Source of the DNA: Rhodobacteraceae bacterium HLUCCO18
GTDB taxonomy: Bacteria; Pseudomonadota; Alphaproteobacteria; Rhodobacterales; Rhodobacteraceae
Reading direction: 5' to 3'
Assembly: GCA_001314805.1 (NCBI GenBank)
Contig: LJSY01000014.1
Coordinates: forward strand, 16,447 to 80,446
Length of the DNA: 64,000 nt
Positions 29,370-38,504 of the stretch are shown here, one piece after another. The notes under the pieces are model-generated. The model did no database searches. It was not told the DNA's origin and saw nothing but the letters and a program-made list of their open reading frames with translations. Within the stretch, counting starts at the first letter, position 1, and the number at the start of each line of letters is the position of its first letter. Position numbers and translations under genes: made by a program.

Positions 29370-30511
29370 GCCACGGCGCCTCGCGGGCGGACCCGTCGCA
29401 CGATCCCCTTGAGGATATCGCGTCGCGCGCCGGCCAGCACGATCAGGACCGTCGCGATGCCAAGTGCCGCCACGGGTTGCGCATAGGCGAGATACCAGAG
29501 GTCCGCGTCGGCCCGCGCCACCGCCTCCGAGGCGTTCCAGATCACCTGAAGCGGCACGACCAGCACCACGGCCAGCAGGATCTGCCGCCAGACGCCGAAG
29601 CGCGAGAAATGGCCCAGCATCAGGCAGGCCGCCGCGATCAGCGGCGGGAAGATCGAGAAGATGGCCCGCGCGATCCGGTCATGGCCCTCGAACAGCATCC
29701 GGGCCAACGGCAGCCCCATCTGCCCGGCCATTTCGGCATCGGCCCGGATCAGCAGCGCGGTGGGCAGCTCCCGCACATCGTAGTTGCGCCCCCGACCCTC
29801 GGCGATCAGTGCTGCCACGTCATAGGTGAAATCGGCGAAGGTCACGGTCGACAGAAGCCCGGTTTCCCGGTCGAGCGACTGCGCCATGCCGTCGAACATC
29901 ACCAGCCGTGGCCCGGCCTCGGACCGCACCAGAAGGGCGGTCGTCGCGGTATAGGTGGTCTCCACGTCCGGCTGCGAGCGGTCCTGCAGGAACAGGTCGC
30001 GAAATTCGCCCAGCTCCGAGATCTCGCGGATATAGACGGTCAGGCCGGCGGTGGGATGGATGAACTCGCCCGCGCGCAGGAAGCGGCCCGTCAGATCCTC
30101 CTGCACCTCGGCCGAGCGGTCGATGAACTGGCTGCGCGCGGCCGGCGCGAGGATATTGGCCAGAATGCCCAGCAATGCGGCCAGAAACAGGCCGAAGACC
30201 AGCACCGGGCGCATCAGCCGCCAGGCCGAGAGACCCGCGGTCTGCATCACCACGAGCTCGCTCTCGCCGATCATCCGGTTGAAGATGTAGAGCGTCGCCA
30301 CGAAGGCCGCGATCGGCAGCACCAGCATCATGATCTGCGGCAGCGCCAGCGCGGTGAACTCGAGGAACACGCCGAGGTTCTGGCCATCGGCGATCAGCGT
30401 GTCGAACAGGTCCACCGCCGCCTCGATCCAGTAGACCGAGATCAGCACGAGGCTGAAGAACCCGAAAAGCACGATCAGCTGCGTCAGGATATAGCGATCG
30501 AACTGGCCCAA
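29366..30511 (-). CDS. lptF: LPS export ABC transporter permease LptF
   Basis: 381 residues from a TTG start (30511) that follows AGGAG by 7 bases; no ATG or GTG fits the family N-terminus. 'FDRYILTQLIVLFGFFSLVL' begins the protein, then 'NRMIGESELVVMQTAGLSAW' (LptB coupling helix), a periplasmic domain and three C-terminal helices. The open frame runs on upstream to 32119, but that part is antisense to pepA and is not protein-like. Partner of LptG (4-bp overlap). First gene of the lptF-lptG-lptD-surA-pdxA cluster, divergent from pepA. Confidence 0.93.
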   Translation of the reverse strand: MGQFDRYILTQLIVLFGFFSLVLISVYWIEAAVDLFDTLIADGQNLGVFLEFTALALPQIMMLVLPIAAFVATLYIFNRMIGESELVVMQTAGLSAWRLMRPVLVFGLFLAALLGILANILAPAARSQFIDRSAEVQEDLTGRFLRAGEFIHPTAGLTVYIREISELGEFRDLFLQDRSQPDVETTYTATTALLVRSEAGPRLVMFDGMAQSLDRETGLLSTVTFADFTYDVAALIAEGRGRNYDVRELPTALLIRADAEMAGQMGLPLARMLFEGHDRIARAIFSIFPPLIAAACLMLGHFSRFGVWRQILLAVVLVVPLQVIWNASEAVARADADLWYLAYAQPVAALGIATVLIVLAGARRDILKGIVRRVRPRGAVA

Positions 30512-30769
30512 GCCTGTACTCCTGCCTCTTCCGGGGCGGCGGTATGGGGCGACGACGACAGACGCGCCCCGCTTCCGGGCGCCGCTGGCCCGCATCCCCC
30601 AGATGATGCGCCCACGCCGTCGTGGAAGGCCGTATCTGGATGGTAGACCAATCCGCCGGCAGGTGACAGGGCGATCTGGCCATCCGGCGCGGGCCGTCCT
30701 AATGTCGCGACCGGAAAGACACGCGGCGCATGCCGGGGCGCAGACAAGCCAACAGGACGCGAAATCACC

Positions 30770-32239
30770 ATGACCAAGCCGATCACGCTCAGCTTCACCG
30801 AAACCGATCTCGATGCCCTTTCCGGCATCGAGGGCAAACTCGCCGTCATCGTCCCGCCCGAGGGCAAGCTCGACCCCGCCGGGCGGCGCCTGAACCGCCT
30901 GACCAAGGGCGCGCTGGCGCGGCTGGCGGAGGCCGAGAGCTTCGACAAGGCCAAGGTGGGCGACACGGTGAGCCTGTCCTTCCCGGCCGGCCTCGCCGCC
31001 GAGGCGCTGATCGTCTGCAAGCTGCCGCGCCGCCCCAGCGTCGAGGAGGCGCGCAAGGCCGGTGCTTCGCTGGCCAAGGCGCGCGGCAAGGGGCACCTGA
31101 CGATCTGCGCGGGCTCCACGGCGCGGGCCGAGGAACTGGGCCTCGGGCTTGTCCTGCGCTGCTACGATTTCGCCGACCACAAGACCGGCGAGACCGCGCC
31201 CGCCGAGGATGCCACGCTGCTGGTCACCAAGCCCGAGGACACGGCGGCGAACTGGGCCGGGCTCGCGCCGCTGGCCGATGGCGTGTTCTTCACCCGTGAC
31301 CTCGTCAACGAACCCTCCAACGTGCTGACCACGACCGATTTCGCCAAGCGTCTCGAAGGGCTGATCGATCATGGCGTCGAGGTCGAGGTGCTGGAGGAGG
31401 TCGATCTCGAGAAGCTCGGCATGCGCACGCTGCTGGCCGTGGGGCAGGGGTCCGAGAGCCCCTCCAAGGTCGTGGTCATGCAATGGAAGGGCGGCGGGGA
31501 CGAGCCGCCGCTGGCGCTCGTCGGCAAGGGTGTGGTCTTCGACACGGGCGGCATCAGCCTCAAGCCCGCCGGCGGCATGGAAGACATGACCATGGACATG
31601 GGCGGCGCCGGCACCGTCGCGGGCGCGATGAAGGCCATCGCCGGGCGCAAGGCCAAGGCCAATGTCGTGGCCCTGGTGGGCCTCGTCGAGAACATGCCCG
31701 ACGGTCGCGCGCAGCGCCCCGGCGACGTGGTGAAATCCATGAAGGGCGACACGGTCGAGGTCATCAACACCGATGCCGAGGGGCGCCTCGTTCTGTGCGA
31801 CGTGATGTGGTACGCGCAGGAGCGCTTCAAACCCTCCGGAATGATCGATCTCGCCACGCTGACCGGGGCCATCATCATCAGCCTCGGCCACGAGAACGCG
31901 GGCGTCTTTTCCAACAACGACGCCTTCTGCAACGCCTTTCTCAAGGCCGCGAAGACCGAAGGAGAGGGCGCGTGGCGGATGCCGCTGGGCCAAGCCTATG
32001 ACGACAAGCTGAAAAGCCGGATCGCGGACATGAAGAACGTGGGCGGGCGCGATGCCGGGTCGATCACGGCGGCCCAGTTCCTTGGCCGTTTCGTGAAGGA
32101 CGACTGCCCGTGGATCCATCTCGACATCGCCGGGGTGGCCAGCGTGAAATCGGACACGACGCTGGCGCCCAAGGGCGCGACGGGCTGGGGGGTGCTTGCG
32201 CTCGACCGGCTGGTGCGCGACGGCTACGAGGAGGTCTGA
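30770..32239 (+). CDS. pepA: Leucyl aminopeptidase
   Basis: 489 residues. M17 family zinc/manganese exopeptidase. The catalytic domain has 'LVGKGVVFDTGGISLKPAGG', 'MDMGGAGTVAGAMKAIAG', the signature 'VINTDAEGRLVLCD' with the metal ligands, and 'LTGAIIISLGHENAG'. The N-terminal domain (~1-165) is the macrodomain-like part. Forms hexamers by family. ATG 30770. It is followed after 8 bp by holC, a conserved proteobacterial pair. Confidence 0.95.
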   Translation: MTKPITLSFTETDLDALSGIEGKLAVIVPPEGKLDPAGRRLNRLTKGALARLAEAESFDKAKVGDTVSLSFPAGLAAEALIVCKLPRRPSVEEARKAGASLAKARGKGHLTICAGSTARAEELGLGLVLRCYDFADHKTGETAPAEDATLLVTKPEDTAANWAGLAPLADGVFFTRDLVNEPSNVLTTTDFAKRLEGLIDHGVEVEVLEEVDLEKLGMRTLLAVGQGSESPSKVVVMQWKGGGDEPPLALVGKGVVFDTGGISLKPAGGMEDMTMDMGGAGTVAGAMKAIAGRKAKANVVALVGLVENMPDGRAQRPGDVVKSMKGDTVEVINTDAEGRLVLCDVMWYAQERFKPSGMIDLATLTGAIIISLGHENAGVFSNNDAFCNAFLKAAKTEGEGAWRMPLGQAYDDKLKSRIADMKNVGGRDAGSITAAQFLGRFVKDDCPWIHLDIAGVASVKSDTTLAPKGATGWGVLALDRLVRDGYEEV

Positions 32240-32247
32240 GGCGGCCC

Positions 32248-32709
32248 ATGGGCGAGGCGTATTTCTACCAGCTGACGCGCCAGCCGCTGGAGGTCACGCT
32301 GCGGGTCTTGCTGGAGAAATCGCTCGCCCAGCCCTGGCGCGTGGCGGTGCGCGGGCGCACCGACGAAACGCTCGGGCGGCTCGATGCGCAGCTCTGGCTT
32401 GGCGACGGGTTCCTGCCGCACGGGCGCGCAGGCGGGGCATATGACGCCGATCAGCCCGTGCTTCTGACGACAGGCCCGGCGCCCAATGCGCCCGATTGCC
32501 TCGTCTCGGTCGAGGGCGCGGATGTCACGGCCGATGAGGTCGCCGCCCATGCCCGCGTGATGATCCTGTTCGATGGCCACGATCCCGGCGCGGTCGAGGC
32601 CGCGCGCGCGCAATGGCGCACGCTCACCGGGGCGGGCGCTGCGGCGAAATACTGGTCGGAAGAAACCGGCAGCTGGAAGATGAAGGCGGAAAGCGCCGCC
32701 AGGGGATAG
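32248..32709 (+). CDS. holC: DNA polymerase III chi subunit
   Basis: 153 residues. Chi links the clamp loader to single-strand-binding protein. 'FYQLTRQPLEVTLRVLLEKSL', 'RLDAQLWLGDGFLPHG' and 'ARAQWRTLTGAGAAAKYWSE' match HolC. ATG 32248 lies just past the pepA stop. Cytosolic. Confidence 0.93.
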   Translation: MGEAYFYQLTRQPLEVTLRVLLEKSLAQPWRVAVRGRTDETLGRLDAQLWLGDGFLPHGRAGGAYDADQPVLLTTGPAPNAPDCLVSVEGADVTADEVAAHARVMILFDGHDPGAVEAARAQWRTLTGAGAAAKYWSEETGSWKMKAESAARG

Positions 32710-32733
32710 GCGTTCCCCTGCACCCGTCGAGGC

Positions 32734-33846
32734 CTATGCCGTCGTCAACACGTCCTTGCCGTTCTTGGTATGGCGCGACACCAGCCGGGCGATATGCTTG
32801 CCATTTGGCGGGGTCGGACGGGCCGTCTTGGGGACGAAATCGGGATCGCCGATCTGCGGGAACAACAGGCGGATTTCATCCCGCGCTTCCGGCGAGACCG
32901 CTTTGAGGGCCTCCTTGCCGGTGAAGAGGCTCTCTGTCGGGGCGCCGTTCGAGAAGACGACGTGATGATCGTCGAGCAGGAAATGCCAGTACTCCGCGAC
33001 CTCGGGCTCCACGACGAGGTCAATGCCCGGCAGGTCGATGAGCTTGACCGCCGGCACGAGAACTTCCGCCGCGCCGAACATCCGTTCGGCAATGCGCGAG
33101 CGCACGAGAACGCGGTGCTGCCGCGACAGCACGAGATCGACCGCCGGCAGGTTCAGACCAAGCGCCCCGGCCCGGATGTGCACGGGCCACAGTTTCGGAT
33201 TGTCGGCCAGCGCCGCCCCGTCGAAGCGTTGATGCCCGATCCAGCGGATCGGCACTGCGCCTTCATCCGCCGTGCACACCAGATCTCCGGGCGCCAGGGT
33301 TTCGATCGGGCGTTGCCCGCGTGGCGTTGCGATCAGCGTGCCGCGGGTGAAACAGATGGGCGACGCAAGCGCGTCCGCTTCGATCGGAGGTTGCCCGAAA
33401 CTGCCCGGCCCTTCGAAGGCCGCGTCCACCACGAGGTCGACCCCCACAGGCGGAAACGCACCGGGTGGGCCGACAAAGGATAGTCCCTCGATCGTGGCGT
33501 AAGCCGGTGAGGAGTTCTTGACGTTGTAGCCCACGGCATCCCAGGTCTCGCCCGTTGCGGGATGGCGAAGCGTGATCCGGTACTCCGCCTCGACGCCCGT
33601 TCCGCTGGCATAGTCGACACCGTCGATTGTCTGCGCGCCATCAAGGCGTTGGTTCCCGTCATTGTCGTCGAAACTGGTATCGGAGCCGACATCGCTGATG
33701 AAGCTTTCAATCCAGTCATCGGTATCGAGGCGAATGGTTTCACCGACCAGATGACTGCCATCCCCTTGAGTGACACCACTCAGGGATTTTCCGCCGCTCA
33801 CGGTAATACTGGACGCCTCCAGCAGCCAAACGCTGTAATTCGCCAT
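32734..33846 (-). CDS. Hint-domain protein
   Basis: 370 residues. N-terminal ~150 residues are acidic and repeat-like (rich in Asp, Gly, Ser), with no signal peptide. From ~165 there is a Hint (hedgehog/intein) module: 'ICFTRGTLIATPRGQRPIETLAPGD' with the nucleophilic Cys and 'LVLSRQHRVLVRS' with the conserved His. The tail carries 'NGAPTESLFTGKEALKA'. The family is very common in Rhodobacteraceae, often many copies per genome, and is probably secreted by type I systems; its purpose is unknown. The intein-like splicing residues at the C-terminal end are not evident, so self-cleavage rather than splicing would be expected. Confidence 0.85.
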   Translation of the reverse strand: MANYSVWLLEASSITVSGGKSLSGVTQGDGSHLVGETIRLDTDDWIESFISDVGSDTSFDDNDGNQRLDGAQTIDGVDYASGTGVEAEYRITLRHPATGETWDAVGYNVKNSSPAYATIEGLSFVGPPGAFPPVGVDLVVDAAFEGPGSFGQPPIEADALASPICFTRGTLIATPRGQRPIETLAPGDLVCTADEGAVPIRWIGHQRFDGAALADNPKLWPVHIRAGALGLNLPAVDLVLSRQHRVLVRSRIAERMFGAAEVLVPAVKLIDLPGIDLVVEPEVAEYWHFLLDDHHVVFSNGAPTESLFTGKEALKAVSPEARDEIRLLFPQIGDPDFVPKTARPTPPNGKHIARLVSRHTKNGKDVLTTA

Positions 33847-34025
33847 TTTGCTCTGCCTCGGGATGGATGCTCTTTTGCGCTGACGCCGGCCCCTTCGATG
33901 TCCTGAGTGATACAGGATATTCCAGAATTGTCAAAAACGTCCGCAAAACAAAAGGCAAATGCCACGCTGCGCGATCCATGCCGATCCTTCCGGGCGCGCA
34001 AGGGCCACAGCGCGGGCGTCGAAAC

Positions 34026-34625
34026 CTAGCGTTCCAGCACCAGACGACCGCCGGAAATCTCCAGCCGGTCGAAGCGCTGCAGGTAGCTCATGCCCAGCAG
34101 GCTGCCCTGCATCTCGGCGCCGTTGACGACCGCCCGAACGCCGGTATCCGTGGCCTTGCCGAGCGCAATCCGGTCAAGCGTCACGGGCGCCGTTTCAACC
34201 ATGCCGTTGGCGGTGAAGGCGCGGCCCGAATAGATCAGCCCGCCGGTGTCGATCCCCGCGCGTTCGGCGTCCGCACGGCTCAGCACCAGTTCGGTCGCGC
34301 CGGTGTCGACGACGAAACGGATTGGCGCGCCGTTGACCTCCATCGTCAGGTAGTAATGTCCGTCGGCGCTTCGCGGCACTTCCACGCGCGCGCCTTCCAT
34401 CATCACCGACTGGCGCGGGGTCACGGTCTGGCGGATGTCGCTCCAGAGCCCCACGGCGACGATCGCACCGAGGAAGATGAATCCCCAGATCGCGGCGTAT
34501 TGCGCGATGCGCCCGAGGTTGCCGCGCTGCGACACCAGCAGCCAGCCACCGATCGCCGTGACCAGAAGGGCAAGGTAGACAAGGTTTCCGATCTGGTCGC
34601 CGGAAAGGGAGGTCAGAGCGTCCAT
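34026..34625 (-). CDS. Clan AA aspartic protease (TIGR02281-like)
   Basis: 199 residues. Two N-terminal membrane helices (~10-28 and ~40-60), then a retropepsin-like domain with the active site 'RFVVDTGATELVLSRADA' and 'SLLGMSYLQRF' near the end. The family is membrane-bound with the protease domain outside. Start uncertain: Met at 34625 or 34634. It is separated from the marC stop by 25 bp on the same strand. Confidence 0.86.
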   Translation of the reverse strand: MDALTSLSGDQIGNLVYLALLVTAIGGWLLVSQRGNLGRIAQYAAIWGFIFLGAIVAVGLWSDIRQTVTPRQSVMMEGARVEVPRSADGHYYLTMEVNGAPIRFVVDTGATELVLSRADAERAGIDTGGLIYSGRAFTANGMVETAPVTLDRIALGKATDTGVRAVVNGAEMQGSLLGMSYLQRFDRLEISGGRLVLER

Positions 34626-34650
34626 GACCCACATATAGCATCGCGCGCGT

Positions 34651-35268
34651 TCAGATCACCTGCAAGTCGCGCATCCCGTCGATGACGAATTGCACCGAAA
34701 GCGCGGCCAGAAGCATCCCCAGAAGCCGCGTGACCACGTTGATCCCCGTGGGTCCCAGCGCGCGCTCCAGCGGTGCCGCCAGCAGGAACAGCCCGAAGAC
34801 ACAAGCCAGCACCAGCGCCATCACCCCGTGCACGATCGCGATATGCAACACGTCCGCCCCATCCTGACCCGTCAGCAGGATCATCGTGGCGATCGCGCCC
34901 GGCCCCGCGATGAGCGGGATGGCGAGCGGAAAGACGGACGGATCGTCGGGATGGGCCGTGTCGGCCTGACCCTGCCGTCTCTGGCTGCGGCGTTCGAACA
35001 GCATGTCGAGCGCGGTCAGGAACAGAAGCACGCCACCCGCGATACGGAAGGCGGGCATGGAGATGCCGAGGAAATTCAGCACCGCCTCGCCCGCCAGCCC
35101 GAAGAGCGTGAGGATGCCGAAGGCGACAAGGCAGGCCCGCAGTGCCACGACCCGCCGTTCGCCCACCGTCTGGCCCGCCGTCAGCGCCACGAAAAGCGGC
35201 GCCAGCCCGATCGGGTCGATGATCACGAAAAGTGCCACGAAGGCGGGGATGTAGCCGGCCAGTTCCAT
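34651..35268 (-). CDS. MarC family integral membrane protein
   Basis: 205 residues with six hydrophobic helices. The family marker 'FVIIDPIGLAPLFVALTAG' is near the N-terminus, followed by 'PLAIPLIAGPGAIATMILL'. A UPF0056/MarC inner-membrane protein of unknown transport role. Met at 35268 is used (the upstream Met at 35292 adds eight residues outside the family). Same strand as the aspartic protease gene. Confidence 0.88.
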   Translation of the reverse strand: MELAGYIPAFVALFVIIDPIGLAPLFVALTAGQTVGERRVVALRACLVAFGILTLFGLAGEAVLNFLGISMPAFRIAGGVLLFLTALDMLFERRSQRRQGQADTAHPDDPSVFPLAIPLIAGPGAIATMILLTGQDGADVLHIAIVHGVMALVLACVFGLFLLAAPLERALGPTGINVVTRLLGMLLAALSVQFVIDGMRDLQVI

Positions 35269-35347
35269 TGCGGCGCACCCTAAGCGGGTCACCCGGACGT
35301 GGGAACCGGTTTCGCGCTGCCGTCCGTGCAGATACCCGGACGGGGGC

Positions 35348-37189
35348 TCAGCCGGCCTCGGCCCGTTCCAGCCGTTCGGCGGCGGCCACCCACATCGCCT
35401 CGGCGCGGTCGAGCCCCTCCATCACCTCGGCGTATTTCTTCTGCCAGGTGCCAAGCTCGCCCGCGCGCGCCTGCTCGTAAAGCTCGGGATCGGCGAGTTT
35501 CGTGGCAAGCTTGTCGCGCATCTCCTCGATCTTGGCGAGACGCGCCTCGCATCTGCGGACCTCGCTGCGCAGGTCCTTGACCTGATCATGGGTAAGCGGC
35601 TTTTTCGCGGGTTTTTCGGTCTTTGCAGGTTTTTCCTCACCCGTCAGAAGAAGCGCGCGGTAACTCTCCAGATCGCCCTCATAGGGTGCCACCCGGCCGT
35701 CCTTCACCAGCCAGAGCCGGTCGGCGACGAGGCTCAGCAGGTGCATGTCGTGGCTGACCAGCACCACGGCGCCGGAATAGGCGGTCAGCGCCTCCACCAG
35801 CGCCTCGCGGCTTTCGATGTCCAGGTGGTTGGTGGGCTCGTCAAGGATCAGCAGATGCGGCGCGTCGAGCGTGGCCAATAGCAGCGACAGCCGCGCCTTC
35901 TGCCCGCCCGAGAGCTTCGCCACCACGGTCTCCGCCTGTTCGGCCATGAGCCCGAAGCTCGCCAGCCGCGCGCGCAGTTTCGGCGGCGCTTCCTCGGGGC
36001 GTTCGCGGCGCAGGTGCTGAAGCGGCGTCTCGTCGGCGTGCAACTCGTCGACCTGATGTTGCGCGAAATACCCGATCCGAAGTTTGGAGGACGCCGTGAC
36101 GCGCCCCTCACAGGCCTGAAGCTTGCCCGACAACAACTTGGAAAGCGTCGATTTTCCCTCTCCGTTCCGACCCAGAAGCGCGATGCGGTCGTCCTGGTCG
36201 ATCCTGAGCGACAGGCGGCTCAGCACCGGCGCGCCGCCATAGCCCACGGCGGCGTTGTCGAGGTTCACGATGGGTGGCGACAGGTCCTCGGGTTCGGGGA
36301 AGGAAAACACCGTGCGCGCGGCGTCCTCGGGCATGCGGATCGTCTCCATCCGCTCCAGCATCTTCACCCGGCTCTGCGCCTGTTTCGCCTTGGACGCCTT
36401 GGCCTTGAACCGGTCGACGAAGGCCTGCAGATGGGCGCGCTGCGCCTCCTGCTTCTTGGCGGCGGCGGCCTGCACGGCGCGGGTTTCGGCGCGTGCCCGC
36501 GCGAATGCATCGTAGCCGCCGGAATAGAGTGTCAGCTCCCGCCCCTCGAGGTGCAGGATGTGATCGACCGCCCGGTTCAGCAGTCCGCGATCATGGCTGA
36601 TGATCAGCACCGTATGCGGGTAGCGCGCGAGGTAGCTTTCCAGCCAGAGCGCGCCTTCGAGATCGAGGTAGTTCGTGGGTTCGTCGAGCAGCAGCAGGTC
36701 GGGCTGTGCAAAAAGGACACCGGCCAGCGCCACGCGCATCCGCCAGCCGCCCGAAAAGGCGGAACAGGGCATCGCCTGTTCCTCCTTGGTGAAACCGAGG
36801 CCCTTGAGGATGGCCGAGGCCCGCGCCTCGCCCGACCAGGCGTCGATATCGGCAAGCCGCGTCTGCACCTCCGCGATGCGGTCGGGGTCGTCGCTGGTAT
36901 CGCCCAGAAGCGCCGCGCGTTCTTCATCCGCCGCCAGCACCGTCTCGAGCAGCGAGAGCTCGGTGCCCGGCGCCTCCTGCGAGACACCCCCGATGCGGGC
37001 GCGGGCGGGCACCGAGATGCTGCCGCCATCGAGCGTGAGCTGCCCCCGGATCAGCCGGAAAAGCGTGGTCTTGCCCGCGCCGTTGCGCCCCACTATGCCG
37101 ACCTTGTGGCCCGCGGGGATCGTGGCGCTGGCGCCGTCGAACAGGGGGTTGCCGGCAATGGCGTATGAGATGTCCACGATTTGCAGCAT
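35348..37189 (-). CDS. ABC-F family ATPase (Uup/YheS type)
   Basis: 613 residues with two ABC domains in one chain. Walker A sites are 'GRNGAGKTTL' (~35) and 'GRNGEGKSTL' (~340). Walker B sites are 'LLLLDEPTNYLD' and 'LLILDEPTNHLD'. The ABC signatures 'FSGGWRMRVALA' and 'LSGGQKARLSLL' are intact. The linker has 'FKAKASKAKQAQSRVKMLERM', the ABC-F interdomain arm. A Lys-rich, coiled-coil C-terminal tail follows (~510-613). These proteins act on stalled ribosomes and are not transporters. The start is set at ATG 37189; the longer open frame upstream is a shadow. Confidence 0.93.
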   Translation of the reverse strand: MLQIVDISYAIAGNPLFDGASATIPAGHKVGIVGRNGAGKTTLFRLIRGQLTLDGGSISVPARARIGGVSQEAPGTELSLLETVLAADEERAALLGDTSDDPDRIAEVQTRLADIDAWSGEARASAILKGLGFTKEEQAMPCSAFSGGWRMRVALAGVLFAQPDLLLLDEPTNYLDLEGALWLESYLARYPHTVLIISHDRGLLNRAVDHILHLEGRELTLYSGGYDAFARARAETRAVQAAAAKKQEAQRAHLQAFVDRFKAKASKAKQAQSRVKMLERMETIRMPEDAARTVFSFPEPEDLSPPIVNLDNAAVGYGGAPVLSRLSLRIDQDDRIALLGRNGEGKSTLSKLLSGKLQACEGRVTASSKLRIGYFAQHQVDELHADETPLQHLRRERPEEAPPKLRARLASFGLMAEQAETVVAKLSGGQKARLSLLLATLDAPHLLILDEPTNHLDIESREALVEALTAYSGAVVLVSHDMHLLSLVADRLWLVKDGRVAPYEGDLESYRALLLTGEEKPAKTEKPAKKPLTHDQVKDLRSEVRRCEARLAKIEEMRDKLATKLADPELYEQARAGELGTWQKKYAEVMEGLDRAEAMWVAAAERLERAEAG

Positions 37190-37402
37190 GCGCGGGCCAT
37201 GCCCGATCGGCGCGTCAGCGTCAACATGGGGCTGACACGGCTGCGCGCACCGCGTCGGACGCCGACATGATGGCAAGAATTCGCCGACCACGATGCGGCA
37301 TGGCGGTAGGGCTTCGCGTGTCCAAGGAACATTTGCGGCACTGAAGCTGTTTTTCCCATGGGCGACACCGTTCGTGTCGCGTTTGTGGAAGGAAGCCTGA
37401 TC

Positions 37403-37867
37403 ATGAACACCAAGATGATTACGACAGCAACGGCGGTCGCGCTCGTGGCCGTCCCCGCTTTTGCGCAGGATGTTGTGATGGAAAACCAGGGCGCGGACGA
37501 ACTTCGCGGCGACTGGGTCATCGGGGCCACCGTCATGTCGACCGAAGGAGAAGAGATCGGCGCGATCGACGATGTCATTCTCGATGCCGAAGAGGGCAAC
37601 GTGACGGCAGCGGTGCTGTCGGTCGGCGGGTTCCTCGGGCTCGGCGCGAAAAGCATTGCCGTGGACTGGAGCGAACTGCAGATCGACTGGGACGGCAGCG
37701 AAATCACCCTGGACCTGACCCGCGAGCAGGCGGAAGATGCTCCGGAATATGTGTTCAGGGACCGTGAATACCCGCCGCCGCCGGAGCCCGAGACGACCAC
37801 CGGCACGGGTACCACGGGCACAGGCACGACCGGGACGGGAACCACCGGCACGGGAGCCCTCGACTGA
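37403..37867 (+). CDS. PRC-barrel domain exported protein
   Basis: 154 residues. Signal peptide at ~1-21 (ends Ala-Phe-Ala-Gln). A PRC-barrel domain follows (~33-105) with 'GDWVIGATVMSTEGEEIGAIDDVILD' (broken by loops) and 'VAVDWSELQIDW'-like strands. The end is a low-complexity tail of Gly-Thr-Gly-Thr-Thr repeats. Periplasmic by inference. ATG 37403 lies after GGAAG. Function unknown; PRC-barrels bind small ligands or proteins at the membrane. Confidence 0.8.
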   Translation: MNTKMITTATAVALVAVPAFAQDVVMENQGADELRGDWVIGATVMSTEGEEIGAIDDVILDAEEGNVTAAVLSVGGFLGLGAKSIAVDWSELQIDWDGSEITLDLTREQAEDAPEYVFRDREYPPPPEPETTTGTGTTGTGTTGTGTTGTGALD

Positions 37868-37983
37868 CCAGTCGGGCACGGGCCGATTAGCGGGTTTTCA
37901 TCCGGGGCGGCAGGTGCTACGCGGCCAGCGATTCAGAAAGGAGCGGCTTGGGGCCGCTCCTCACTTTGAGATGAGGCACCATC

Positions 37984-38406
37984 ATGGCCCTTGAGCGCAC
38001 CTTTTCGATCATCAAGCCCGACGCCACCAAGCGTAACCTCACCGGCGCGATCAACGCCAAGATCGAGGCCGCGGGCCTGCGCATCATCGCGCAGAAGCGC
38101 ATCCACATGACCGCGGCGCAGGCAGGCCAGTTCTACGCCGTCCACAAGGAACGTCCCTTCTACGGTGAGCTCTGCGACTTCATGGCGTCCGAGCCCGTCG
38201 TGGTGCAGGTTCTGGAAGGCGAGGATGCCATCGCGACATACCGCGAAGTGATGGGCGCGACCGACCCGGCGGAAGCGGCGGAGGGCACGATCCGCAAGGA
38301 ATTCGCGCTGTCCAAGGGCGAAAACTCCGTCCACGGCTCCGACGCGCCGGAAACCGCGGCCGAGGAGATCGCCTATTTCTTCGCGGGGACCGAACTGGTC
38401 GGCTGA
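37984..38406 (+). CDS. ndk: Nucleoside diphosphate kinase
   Basis: 140 residues. Transfers the gamma phosphate between nucleoside di- and triphosphates through a phosphohistidine. '[20 protein letters not shown]', '[18 protein letters not shown]' and '[20 protein letters not shown]' are present. The active-site '[17 protein letters not shown]' contains the phosphorylated His. Complete length. A strong terminator follows at 38432. Confidence 0.96.
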   Translation: MALERTFSIIKPDATKRNLTGAINAKIEAAGLRIIAQKRIHMTAAQAGQFYAVHKERPFYGELCDFMASEPVVVQVLEGEDAIATYREVMGATDPAEAAEGTIRKEFALSKGENSVHGSDAPETAAEEIAYFFAGTELVG

Positions 38407-38431
38407 CCCGTCGCCACGCCGTCATACGGAA

Positions 38432-38460
38432 AGGGCCGCCCGGTGGAGCGGCCCTTTTTC
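38432..38460 (+). terminator. Rho-independent terminator after ndk
   Basis: An 8-bp GC stem (AGGGCCGC / GCGGCCCT) with an 8-base loop is followed by TTTTTC, 25 bases past the ndk stop. Confidence 0.85.
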
Positions 38461-38504
38461 GTGGGGATGGTGCGGGCCGGCCATGGGCCGACCCGCGGCA
38501 TGGA

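Noticed and set aside
29366..32119. 917-codon minus-strand frame reaching over pepA
   Set aside because: Only the part up to 30511 is LptF; the rest is antisense to pepA and is explained by high GC content.
37935..37965. Hairpin GGAGCGGC/GCCGCTCC before ndk as a riboswitch
   Set aside because: Too simple for any riboswitch class; more likely the end of the PRC-barrel gene transcript, and it has no T tract.
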